This document shows, piece after piece, positions 39,301 to 51,100 of a DNA stretch of 64,000 bases. Position 1 is the stretch's first letter. Each line of letters begins with the position of its first letter. Source of the DNA: Whitmania pigra (taxonomy: Eukaryota > Annelida > Clitellata > Hirudinida > Haemopidae); NCBI GenBank assembly GCA_021613335.1, contig JAJTWR010000278.1:885501-949500 (forward strand). The letters are read 5' to 3'. A model generated the notes under the pieces. It was not told the origin of the DNA. It worked only from the letters and a program-made list of their open reading frames with translations, and made no database searches. The position numbers and the translations under genes are program-made.

Positions 39301-41005
39301 TGCACACGAAAACACATTTTATTCAAATTTATATTTTCGAATCTTGTTATAACAACGTAATCCTTCGTGATGACTTATTTTCTTTCGATTGTAGAGAAGT
39401 TGGTGACTGACATTTCGGAAAGTGCAAAAGAGGCCAGAAAAAATAATGACAGAGAAAAAAAGAGATATCGGTCGGCTTTCAGTCATCTTCAAGTGTTACA
39501 CCTAGATCGAGCTTTTTCCACAAGGAAGTATCTCACAACAGATGAGCGGAGCTTCCTTGCAGCTTACCTTGGACTCACAGGTCTGGGTTTCAGCAACAAA
39601 AAAGTGTTCTAGAATTTGTTTTCATCACTGACCGCGAGGCGCGAGCTATGGCTGAAAATATTCAGTGGGTCTGAAAATATTGATTGCTAGCAAACAAGGG
39701 GGCTCATTTTGTCCTTGTATAAGGAGGTCTAGTATTTTACCCCGATAAACATTTAAAAAGGGAATAACATAATTCCATTCCACAAGCACCCCTTCCCCGA
39801 TATGGGCCTGTTTTAGCATTTCTTTCATAAGCAGTCTCGAGACCCGTATTGTTTTCTGCCTAAAGACACCCTCTTTGCAAGATAATAAGCTGGGCAAGTC
39901 CGCTACTGGTTTTGAGAACAAGAAGGTTGGTCAGGAGCAGTAACTGAGTCCGGCGAATTAGTGCGATGGCAATAAGTACTTTGCGGATAAAAAATTTCTT
40001 TGAGGACGCGTAGTGGTGGCCATGGTGCTCGTGATTTCTCAAATATAAAAGATTAATTAAATTTTTTTAATTTAAAGGTGTTTTTAAATTATTTCTTTAT
40101 TCAATACCACTTTAGACGAAAATTGTAGCTGTGACCTTCATACTCTTAAATGCGCCCGTTGTTTACAGTGTGTGCTAACCTTACTTTAGACCAGACGCAT
40201 AAAAAAGTCATCTCCCTATGTTTTACGAAGGCTTGCCCCCAGAAGTTTGTCTAGAAACAAGAAAGTTCGTTAAAAGTTCTGCGAGGATTTGCAACACCTT
40301 GGGAAAAGCTGAAATGACGTGCATTCGCTAGGGTTGCGCAGTTTATGATATAAAGGATACTTGGGTCAAAAACCAGTGGTAATTTAGTAGATAACTGTGT
40401 AAATTGTGTTATTCCTGAACCAAGTTTGTAACGCACTGTATGTAAAAAGTATGTAACCAGCCGTCACCAAATTCAGGAGAGCCCTCACTTTACGGTTAAG
40501 TTGAAAAGGTTTCCCCATTCAACAATTCTGAGCGGCGGAAGAGTAGTTTAGAACTAACTCTCATACCAAAGTGAGATGATTTAAATCGGTCCACAAAGTA
40601 ATCCCCCTAAGATACTCTAAATACATACGAGACAAGGCTCTTCCTCAATGTCACAAGAATGACGGTAAATAGCTGTACCCGTAACTTGTGGAGAAAAGTT
40701 AATTGGTCCCAGATCTGAACCTTAGGGATGCATGGTGCATTTTAATAACTCCAGCCCCTAAACATATTAAATGCTTTAATGCAATCTATAATTAGTAATT
40801 GAAATAATAGTATCTAACATTTTTAAATCATCCACTGATTCGTAAATATTAATAAACATTTTTTATAGAAAACCAAGTGAAGATTTGGTTCCAAAACAGA
40901 AGGTACAAGACAAAGAGAAGACAACAAGAACTGATGACCATAGCCAGAATGCTGCAGGTCCCACAACCAATGACCATAAGACACTCAAAGTTTACATGTA
41001 ATTAA
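36306..41005 (+). CDS. NK3-type (Nkx3/bagpipe) homeobox transcription factor
   Basis: Exons 36306-36639, 39395-39580 and 40869-41005 join in one frame: 657 nt, 218 aa. Near the N-terminus, GLLFSIDSILGL is a TN/eh1 motif, which in NK proteins binds Groucho co-repressors. The homeodomain (residues about 133-192) begins KKRYRSAFSHLQV and ends NQVKIWFQNRRYKTKRRQ. It carries Tyr54, the hallmark of the NK2/3/4 group. FSH at positions 8-10 together with RRYKTKRRQ points to NK3. The second intron interrupts homeodomain codon 42. In other animals NK3 genes act in mesoderm and visceral muscle; function here is inferred only. AATAAA at 41089-41094 lies 84 bp past the stop. Helices 1-2 are divergent (LHLDRAFSTRKYLTTDE). 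Confidence 0.92.
37701..37741 (-). mobile_element. 5'-truncated SINE with target-site duplication
   Basis: Minus-strand CCAGTTATGCAACGGACTAT plus AAAT tail, flanked by a perfect 11-bp duplication GAGATATACAT (37690-37700 and 37742-37752). It lies in NK3 intron 1. Confidence 0.9.
38164..38286 (-). mobile_element. Full-length tRNA-derived SINE with target-site duplication
   Basis: Read on the minus strand, the head has box A TGGCCTAACGGTTAAGAC and box B GGGTTCAAACCCC at tRNA spacing. The body follows (CCTAATCATCTAGATATGCA). It is flanked by a 14-bp duplication with one mismatch (AAGGCAGCATATAA 38150-38163, AAGGCAGCACATAA 38287-38300). It landed at the 3' end of the LINE fragment that follows. 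It is the best copy of the family in the window. Confidence 0.9.
38302..38998 (-). mobile_element. Non-LTR retrotransposon (LINE) 3' fragment
   Basis: Minus-strand frames give the end of a reverse-transcriptase ORF: DKIKVLGIIMDPYLKFDSRIE, then after a frame break KFAFCNRIVKPWNALPGDVV and VSRFNALIRDLDF. The LG(I/V)-D-L-F and FxNRxVxxWNxLP patterns are typical of the C-terminus of many animal LINEs. 5'-truncated and frame-broken; lies in NK3 intron 1. Confidence 0.8.
38999..39090 (+). repeat. Degenerate telomere-like CCCTAA/CCTTAA tract
   Basis: Repeats of CCCTAA, CCTTAA and variants such as AACTCAAACC directly abut the broken upstream end of the LINE fragment. The plus strand carries the C-rich sense. 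Interstitial, in NK3 intron 1. Confidence 0.7.
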
Positions 41006-41316
41006 GATTTACTGTAACTTCATCTCTTTACAAAACTCTTGCTTCAAAACAAAACAGACTCATTTCAACAACAATATGTAAAAGCTGCAATAAACAGGCA
41101 AAATGTGGAAAATTTTGTGCAGAAACATATTATCAGAATATTTTTAACAAAAATTAAAACTTATAAAGCATTGAACACAAAACAAAGAATATATTACAAG
41201 GGCAAATAGGGAAATGGATTTAACATCAAAAAAACAACTAGCTGTGGCTAGATTATGGTCAAGTTCATTACATCACAAAATTCTAAGAAAATATTAACTG
41301 CTAAAACGAGCCTGAA

Positions 41317-44300
41317 TTATTCCGAAACTCCACTCCCATCAAAGGAGGAAAGCCCTTCAGAATTAAGCCTGGCAATAACTGGATGTGCAGGCTGGTTAAA
41401 AATGGTCTCATCAATCTTTATAGGAAGTACAGAATGTCCTTGACATCCTGTATAATCATCATCTCTTCCCAAATTTTCAGCTGGCAAGTGCAACAAAATA
41501 CTTCCTTCCCCAGATGTCTGAAGTAGCGTCAAGGATTTTGATGATGAACAAAGAGGGTTGAATTTCGATGAAATTGTCAACAAATCTGAGGATGACGATA
41601 AAGGAGATGATGATGATGCATAAATTAAACCCGAAGGCGGTACAGATGAGGTGAATGATGAACTTTGCTCCAACGTAGGAGGAAGAACAGGCATTGATGA
41701 GTTTTCAAGACCAATCTTATCTGAATGCATGAATGAAGGTGCCAATGAAAAAGATGAAAAAAAGGAAGATGTAGAATTAGTAAGAATATTTAAAGGCGAC
41801 AAAATTGTTGAGGATGCTTCCTTACACAGGACATTATTCAAAGAAGTCAATGAAGAAAATAATGCATTTGAGTTAAAATGTTGCTTCACCAAAGATGATA
41901 CTATACTTCTTGGGAGATCATACTCAAGATCATGTGAAGTGAGTGAAATGTTTCTTGCATTTTGCAGTGATGATGAAGACGAAGATGTCAGTGAAGTAAC
42001 ATGTGATGTGTGCATTCTTGAGAAGTCGAGGGAATGTGAGGAAGAAATAATCTCTGACCCCTTTCTTTTGAGGTGCTCTTGTTTTGCAGCTTTCTGTACT
42101 TTAAAAGTATCAGAATCAGAATATTCTTCAGGTTTTAATATCGGAAAACAATGAGCAACAGTGGCAACAGGAGTTATTTGAGATTTCCCTGCAATTAGCG
42201 GTAAGACTCTGCTAAAAGTTACTGCTTCTTTTTTAGTAAATTCTATCTTTTCAATCTGATTATCAATTTTTTCCTGCTCTGGAGATGGTGAGTGGCTGAG
42301 TGGATAAACAGCCTTGGTAAGCTTTCCAGGAGTTTCACTTGGCTTACCAGTTCTAGAGACCTTACTTCCAGCAGGTACTTTAATGGGTCTCCTTAAGCTG
42401 TGATCCACCTGCATTCCATTGACACTTCTGCTACGAAGAAAATCATTTTCGTCTTTGCAATTTCTTAATGATTCAAAAGATGGAGATGATGATTGTTTTC
42501 TCTCGCTTTCTGTTGATCTGTCAGGCTTCAACGACTTTTTCTGAGGAGAAAATATTGAAACAAAATTCCCTCCTTCTCCATCATTATTGAAAACATGGAA
42601 ATCTTCAGCATCAGAAAAACTTTTAAAAGAGTCTGATGCCACAGATCTCAAGCTGATGCCTTCAACTTTAATGAAGTCTGTATAATTTTAAAAATATGAA
42701 TTAATTGAAATTAGTCTAGCTTGACAATTATGCCTTACTAATTAGAACAATATTTTGAGAAGCAAAAATTATTATGTGAAATTAGGCTGAGCATAATTGG
42801 AGGAGTCCATGTTATCATTGTCCAGGAGAGACTCATTATTTAATATAAGAGGCAATGAATGTAGAACTATAGGCATTGTTAATTAAAACACGTTTGATAA
42901 CCTGAATCAGAATTAATGGGGAAACTAGGTTTTGAGTGATCCCCACTTAGGAGAGGCAGAATGTTTTGCTGATAAAAAAAAATTATAATAACTTTAATAA
43001 CAGTAATAAATAAATATTCTTGTGAATCAAAACTTCATGATAGTGACAGGCAAGCATTTTGGAGAAGAAAACAAAATTAAACATACCTGAGTTTTCAAAA
43101 CAATGTCGTCATTGTAATCATCATGTACAGTAATATTAACATTGACTGGTACGGAATCATCATAGCTTTGGGAAATTGCCTAAAGAAAAAACATGACAAA
43201 TAGTAATAGTACAGTGCGGACGGAAACCTTAAGGACTCCCCATATTTTTGTGATAACTCGTTAAATATAAGTTCAATATTACTCAATTTTTTATATAATA
43301 TCTTTTTATGGTAGACAAAACATCCTGCAAAATTTCAAAGAAATTTAACAAGCTGATCTTGTAAAATATGCAAAATAGCATTTTATGGCCATTTGAAAAC
43401 GATAAAGGACATCCTTATTTATTTTACTTGTATTTTTAAGCAGTATGACTAAATTATTTGCCAGATAATATATGGTAACCAGTGGTTACTAACCACAACA
43501 CTCTATCCATATTTCCTTAGCCAATTACAGGTTAATAAACAATTGTTTACTATTTTATTTGACAATCAATACATATTTAACAAGTAATGGCATCAAACAC
43601 CAAACAGCATTTTTATAGGTTGGTACCTTCTAAAACAGGGGTTCCCAACTAGGGGTGCAAGATAGAACTTCAGGGGTGCAAAACATAACAAGCAGGGAAA
43701 GGCAACGACTCTTTCTAAAGTTACCCAGTTAAGTATTGCAGCTGGTAAATTTGAAAGCTTCAGAAGAATGGATCATGAATCCATATTCTTACAATTTGTA
43801 TAATACATCAGATGATGAGGAGTTGAAGGAAGATCTTATTGAATTGCGAACAAATCGTGTTCTTGAAATGCAATTTGAAAACAAGAGTTTCTTGTTAATA
43901 CTCCAAAGAGCTCCTACAGGGATCCTCAGAGGAGTTTCCCCCATCTTCAAATGTTTCAGCCCTTTGAATCTCCTTACGTTTTCGGGAGGAAGGCCCTCAT
44001 CTGGTGATCAGCCAGATGTTTCTGTTGTATTTTGTCTTTCTGGACCCAAAGTTTACCGCCGGATATCAGAGGCACTCGTTGGTCACTGTTGCCTGGACTG
44101 GAGCGACTAAGAAAGCTCTCAATGGCTTCTTCATGTCTAACTGCTTTTTACCTGCAAACTTCAACTCTGAGAGGCTCTCATTGGCCTTGTTATATTGATC
44201 GCCTCCACTGCATAGGCAACCTATAGGGATCATGAAAGCTCTCAGTCGCTTCTTCACACCGTGTACTTATTGTATTGTATGAGTATTGGTGTTCGACAAT

Positions 44301-45085
44301 GAATATATTTCCAAGACTTTGAAAAAGCACTAAGTGTTTTCATCCCATTTGCAACAATATACTTGTGCGAGTTTGGATTCAGTTCTCTTTAGCTGGTGAA
44401 AACAAAATCTAAATCCCCAGGCAGACATGCAGATCGCTATCATAAAGTGCCACATTTTGACAAAATCATATCTAAGAAACTACAGCAAAAAGAATCATTA
44501 AATTGAAATTTTAAAATTTTGAACATCAGATTTATTTTTTTTTAATTTTTAATTTACACTTATATACTATGAAAAATGAAGAACTCAATTTGTGTGTTCT
44601 GTTGGTGTTTGACTTTGTTATAAAAGTCTTCATTCATTTTTTTCTTGCTTTTTATGTCATTCTAAATTTAGCTCGAATAAATATGTTACTCAAATTCTTA
44701 ATAAGCCTAAGTTTTTTTTCATATGAGATGTATTTATATTATTTTGGTAGGGGCTGCAAGAACATACAAAAAGTTTTCTAGGGGTAAGGTAGAACTATAA
44801 AAAAGGTTGGGAACCCCTGTTCTAAAGAATAGAAATCAACTCAAGATGTCAAATTGTTATTAGACATCATTAGACCAGTTTCATTTTATTACATTGATAA
44901 CTTTGTCAATTTAATAATCTTTACAAATGATTGGTAAACTATTAATAATAATAACTATTATTATCATTATCATCATCATCATTATTATTATCATTATTAT
45001 CATTATTATCATTATTATCATTATTATCATTATTATCATTATTATCATTATTATCATTATTATCATTATTATCATTATTATCATT

Positions 45086-45116
<31 letters not shown>

Positions 45117-48100
45117 TATTATTATTATTATTTGTCTTTATCAAAAGATGCATTTGTAACTAGTTCATGTTTTACATTTGTTATTAAAACTTTGAAATTT
45201 ATTTCTAAAGGCCATTTTTTTTAACTTCAACATTATTGCTATCTCTGTAAATCAAAGTGTTTTAAAACCATACTTGACAGGGTGGTTCAATTCTGACAGT
45301 ATTCCATTCATTGAATCTCTTTATGGACTTTCTGTAAAGCCTAGATAAGTAGTTTAAAATATCATCCAAAAAGATAAGGCTATAAAACAATGTTCATCTA
45401 CCTGCAGATGATGAGAAACCCCAGAAGCAACAAAGCTAGGATGACAACCCCAATAATTGCAATAAAAGCCATCATGAAAGGATGAACCACAACAACTTGA
45501 GTTGATGGTAAATGCTTGTCAGCAGTCATGAAGTGAATGACATTAGGACTAAAAAATGCACTAGGATTTCCACTGAAAGATATTTGCGAAGCATGTTGAT
45601 AGCGTTGCATGAGAATCATCTGCTCTTCATTCAAATCATACGGAATGGTTCTGAATGCAAGTGACGACATCTTATCAATGTCACTCACATTCACAGAAAG
45701 TAAATAAGCTTGTCGTTCCTTCAAATTCTTCAATTCAAATTTTGTGACATCAGAATGAAGAAAGAAGTTAACACCTAATCCTAAAATTGTAATTTATGTT
45801 TTTCACTCAAAGAAATAAATTTTTAAGTTAATTTTGCTTTTATTTTGGCTCAAAGTAAACAAGTAACTGGAATAAAGCTGTTGCTTAGTGCAGGTTTGTG
45901 ACACTATTTACACTAAAATAGAAATGATAATGATAAATTTAATCATAAATGATGCTACATTTAGAAAAAAAAACTAGCTGTTGTATATATGATTTTAATA
46001 TGATTTTAAATATTTCTCAAATACACTCAAACAAATATATTAAAGAGTTTCAGGCATCCTTGTCCAATTAATTTTTAAAATATCTTAAATAAAGCATCAT
46101 GTATGTGCCTCGTGTAGCTGGGTAGGAAGTGAAGGCACTTCTTAATCAATCACCATTTATGTAGCACCCCTACCATAGGGCCTACTTGCAGTCTGGGTTG
46201 CAAACACGACACATAACAACTGTCATTACCTATGCATGCAGGAAATCAACCCATTCAGCCAACCTACATAATGACGCTACATTTTGTTACCACCATTTTA
46301 GAGCATGCAATGTCAATTTCTCTGAAAGCTTTTAAACCAGTTTTGCATTGTTTCGCATAAGACTATAATAAGTTTCTATTAGACTATATGAGTTTCAATG
46401 TTGAAATTCCAATAACTAAACTATAGCTCAAGAATACAAGTGTAACCGATGCAACATAAAAACATAACAGACAAACCTCTCTGAATAAGGTAAATCTAGG
46501 TAAATTATAGCCTCAACAAATGCATCATAAAAACAGTTTGGAATTACTATACTTTACACTTCGAATGTTAATAAATAGAATGAGACTGAAAACTTGCACA
46601 AACAGCTAAAATAATTTGTTGTACCTCAGGCAACATTTTTCATCCCTAATATGGACGCTATAAATCAGTTTCATAAAATTGTCGCACACTAATAAATAAT
46701 AATAGTAATAATAAATTAGCTCCTATTTGTTTACAAATAGCTCACATGTAGTAGCCTAATAGAATAGGTAGCTCAGAAAATATCTTGAAAATTACTTAAA
46801 ATTGCTTTTAACTTACAAATATTATTGTAAAACAGGACAAGGCAGCTCACCTGAGCAAGTGCTATCTGCATTGTGTTGCAAAGTACAGTATGAAACATTG
46901 AATGCAAAAATATACCCACTACCAAAATGGCATTTTGCCTTATCTATGGTAATGCTAGCAGATTCTGAAGTGATGTTGTAGATATTCACTTTGGGTAAAA
47001 TTGGATCTAAAGGAAGAGAAATTGTAGTTAAATATTATTTAATTACTCTAATTATAAGCTTTCAACTTAAAAAAAACACATATTTAGAAAGCAACAAAGA
47101 TTAAACCCTTACAGGATGTATTTAAACTTGCTCTGATGTTGGACTTACAATCAAAACCAACAATCGTGCTCAGCCAATGCTGATTTAGAAAGATTTAATT
47201 ATTGGCTTAAATTTACATGTATCTAAGGCATAACAAGCATTATGTTGTTCTAAAGTTGTTATACCTACAGCAGATAAACAAAAATGTTGAAATGCCTGTC
47301 AAAATGACCTCATTATCAATGAGAGGAACCTATTTCTTAATCTCTTAGCCCATATTCTCTCTCAACTTTCATTTTGTAATTTCATTAGAAATTATTTAAG
47401 ATTTATCACACTAAAAGTTGTTTATTTAATTGCTGCAAAGTAATTGCCAATTTTGAAATTCTTATTTACCGTATTTTCACCCATATTACACGCGTGTTAT
47501 GTTCGATTTTACTTACCATGCACCCCCCTATGCGTGTTATAATCGTATGCGTGTTATGCCAGATTAAATTTACATGAATTTGATTTCCGACCAACAAAAA
47601 TAAAAACTTTTAAATGATAACACAGACTGTTGATTGTTTTAGATTATATTTTTAATTTTAAATAGTTTATAATTGATTGGGCATTAGTGCATTGCATAAA
47701 GAACTTTCGATATATGCTTACAGAAGCATTGTGACAAAACATTCACGCTAATCATTGCATTGTCCAGATCTCGAATTTATGAATTTCATTAAATTTAACA
47801 TAAATTAATTGATGGTAACTATAGGAAACTTGTAGGGTGTTGTACTATTTTATGAATTTTCATCATAATTTTTCAACTCTTTATTACTCATAATTATAAT
47901 TGGAGCTAATGTATTCAGTTTGTGTGACAATGTTTTTTTCAGCACTGGTGGTTCAGACAGCTTTGGTTGGTGCTGTTTAATATTTTAATAGTCAAACATC
48001 ACATGCATGGACTTATTGTAGCAAATGTCTTCAATCTTTTAATGGTCTTGCTATAAAAACTCTTTGAACACTTCTCAAAAGCATGGAACAAAATAGATAC

Positions 48101-51100
48101 AATCTTGGTAATAGTGTCAGTTATCAGTCTTTTGCAGTCTTTATTGGAAAACAAAATAGAAGTCTTAGCCCATTTTCTTGGAACTCATTATGAAGATTCA
48201 AATTGGTAATTGTAATGAATTACCACCACTGCTTTGGCTTTTTCTGGTGATGAGTCACTTGATTTTCTACATTGCTATAAGAGAAAATCCTGAAACCCAT
48301 TGGATGGTATAAATTATATTGCAGCTTTTGGCCACACTTTTATGTTATAGTTGATGCACTGTTTGAACCTCAACAATGCCATACCTTCACAATGAAGCTG
48401 TGTCCCAGAGCATGGTACAAATGCGTAACTTCAGTATTTGCTTCAAGAATTGATCTCAATTTATTTAAAAAAAACCTTGTTTCTTTCAATGAAATTATAA
48501 AGGTTATTGTACATGAGCTGCATTTCATGCTCAGATCAATGATCTGTTTGTGGTTCTTGAAAGGGAGTCTTTAACCCAGAAATCTCATGAAATTTCATGT
48601 TATAATTGATGTACGGTTTGGACCTCAACAATGCTATACTTTCCATTGAAGCTGTGTCTCACAGCATGATGCATCTGATTTACTTCATCATCTACTCCAA
48701 GAATTGATCTCAAATATTCAAAAATGTCTCTTAAGATTTGTACATTTAAAATATGTGATTTCCATATTTAGGGAGTTATGGGACTCAGAGACTTGTTAAG
48801 CGGACTCCTTGCAGCGTGGAATTGGTTAACGAGTTCGTTACCGTCCTTTGAAGTATTGCTTCACTTTTGTCTTACAAATTATTATGCGTAAACAATATGC
48901 ATTCCAAAGTAGGAAGTTGATGCAAATCTTAAGATAAAAATAGTTTCGAGAAAGAATTGAAGAGAGAACGCAATATCGAAGCGACTCGTGACCAATTTTG
49001 GTCAATTGCAGCGAGCTCATGAATCGTTTTTTGATGTTTTTAAACAATTTATTAACAGACATTCAAAAAATCAATCGTAAGACCAATAATTATTCCTCAT
49101 CATCAGCTAAGCCTTCAAATCCGTCAAAAGTCGAACAGTCTTCATATTCATTTTCGACACTGCCGGATCGCAGGCTAGTTCAGAGTCCGGGTGGTCACTT
49201 TACTCCTCTCCTGTAGACTTAATGCCAGCATTTCTAAAGCCACTCAGAATCAAATCAGGAGACACTTTGTCCCGTGCTCGTTCAACCCATGTGCATACCT
49301 CGGAATACAAGGCCTTCCTGTCTCGTCCAGACGGTGTGTGAGTGTATGTGCCATTCTGCATCCATTCCTTCCTCTCAGATCTGTCAATTTCTCAACGATT
49401 TGTAGTTGCAGTTTGGATGATAGACCACCCGGGATGATTGCAATGTGACATCCGCTCAAGCATCTTCTTAACTGACTCCTCTTTATGAGCAGTCATTGCA
49501 TCCATGATCAACCGCAAGCTCTAAAAGAATCCCCTCTTTTGAGAACATTTCTGAATCCAGAGCTTCATGCTGAAAATTTTTCGCATTGTCTCTTGAAAAT
49601 CAATATTGGTTTTGACTTGGTGCCAGCCGCAGAGCATCCAAGTATAACTGTGAAACATGTCCGTTCGTAACCCCTTGCTGTTATTGCCACAGTTCTGGCG
49701 CCAGATGCTTTCACTAGCGGGAATGTCAAAAGCTATTTCTTCCTTTGTTCCAAGACCCATAGCTTTAGATCAGACTTTAACTTTGGCCATTTCGCATTTT
49801 GGCCAAGGCATGCACGTTTTCTCAGGTTCAGTTTCTCAAGCAATCATTCCTTCTTTCTCCATTCGCGAACCGACACTTCATTAACGATGAACTCTCGAGC
49901 AGCTGCTCTGTTACCTTTGTCTTTGATCTAGAAATGACTTGAAGCTTGTAGGCAACAGTGTACGAGTTATGTTTATCAGCCACTTTCTTAACGACGTCGA
50001 TATTTCAATCTATTTATTTATTTGATTATAGTCCGTTGCATGACTAAGATGATTTTGACTTATATTTCAATCAAGAGCACTTCTATCTATATATCACTGT
50101 ATTTATCACCTCAAGCATCGGCCGCTCAGCCAACGGAAGATTTTTTTACAACTTTTATATTTGATTGTTTTATATATTAGAAACTGCTTCAATTTAATAT
50201 TTTAATATATATCATTTTAATTTAAATGTTAAATTATTTTAATAAAAGAAAAAAAGGCGTCTATTGTTATAATCGTTTGCGTGTTTTAAAAGTGATTTTT
50301 TACATAAATTGGAAAAATTGCGTGTTATATGCGTCCGTATGTTAAATTCGTCTGCGTGTTTATTTCGTGAAAATACGGTACAAGAAATAGCTAAGAATGG
50401 GAAAGGTTAACACACAATTGTAAAACATTTCTTTTATCATTAAAATAAAACTTCTAAGCGTAACATAGTTTAATCACTTCTACTTGTCGCTATCCCAATT
50501 ATTTAAACATCAATGACATGCTACCTTTCTCCAAATCATATTCACAAGTCCTCCACTTTATTCCTTTACTCAAACCAGACTTTAAAGCCACAGAAACTCC
50601 AAATATGAAAGAGCGTTGTATTTCACGATTTATATGGGGTGGAAATCTTATTTCCTGTCTGAAATAACCCATGCCATTCCTATGTGTTGAGGATTGAAAA
50701 ATAATTTCTGCTTGAAACCAGTCTAAGAATCTCTACAAAATAGAATTAAAATAAAACATTATAAGCACTATAAAAATTGAAATACAGTTTTTATGAAGAC
50801 TTTGATATGTGGTACAGCTTTCCATCACTTGGAATGGCTTTAAAGGCATCTTTAATATGCATCAAGCCAGGTTTGAATCAAGTCCTCAAAGTAACTTATC
50901 CTCCTCATAGGCCAATCAAACAAAATAAGAGTTTAAAAGTACAAAGTTAAATTCATTTATTATATATAAGAGGAGTCTCCATGTCAAATTTCAATCCAAT
51001 AAAGTTCTATTGCTCAAGTTGAGTTTATGACCCAACATTTTAGTTAGTGATTCTCTTTAGGTTTATTTGTTGACCAAATCAGAGGGTCCTTAGACCCTCC

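Noticed and set aside
41651..42154. 167-codon plus-strand frame, acidic
   Set aside because: Antisense shadow of the receptor's last coding exon, which has consistent splice phase.
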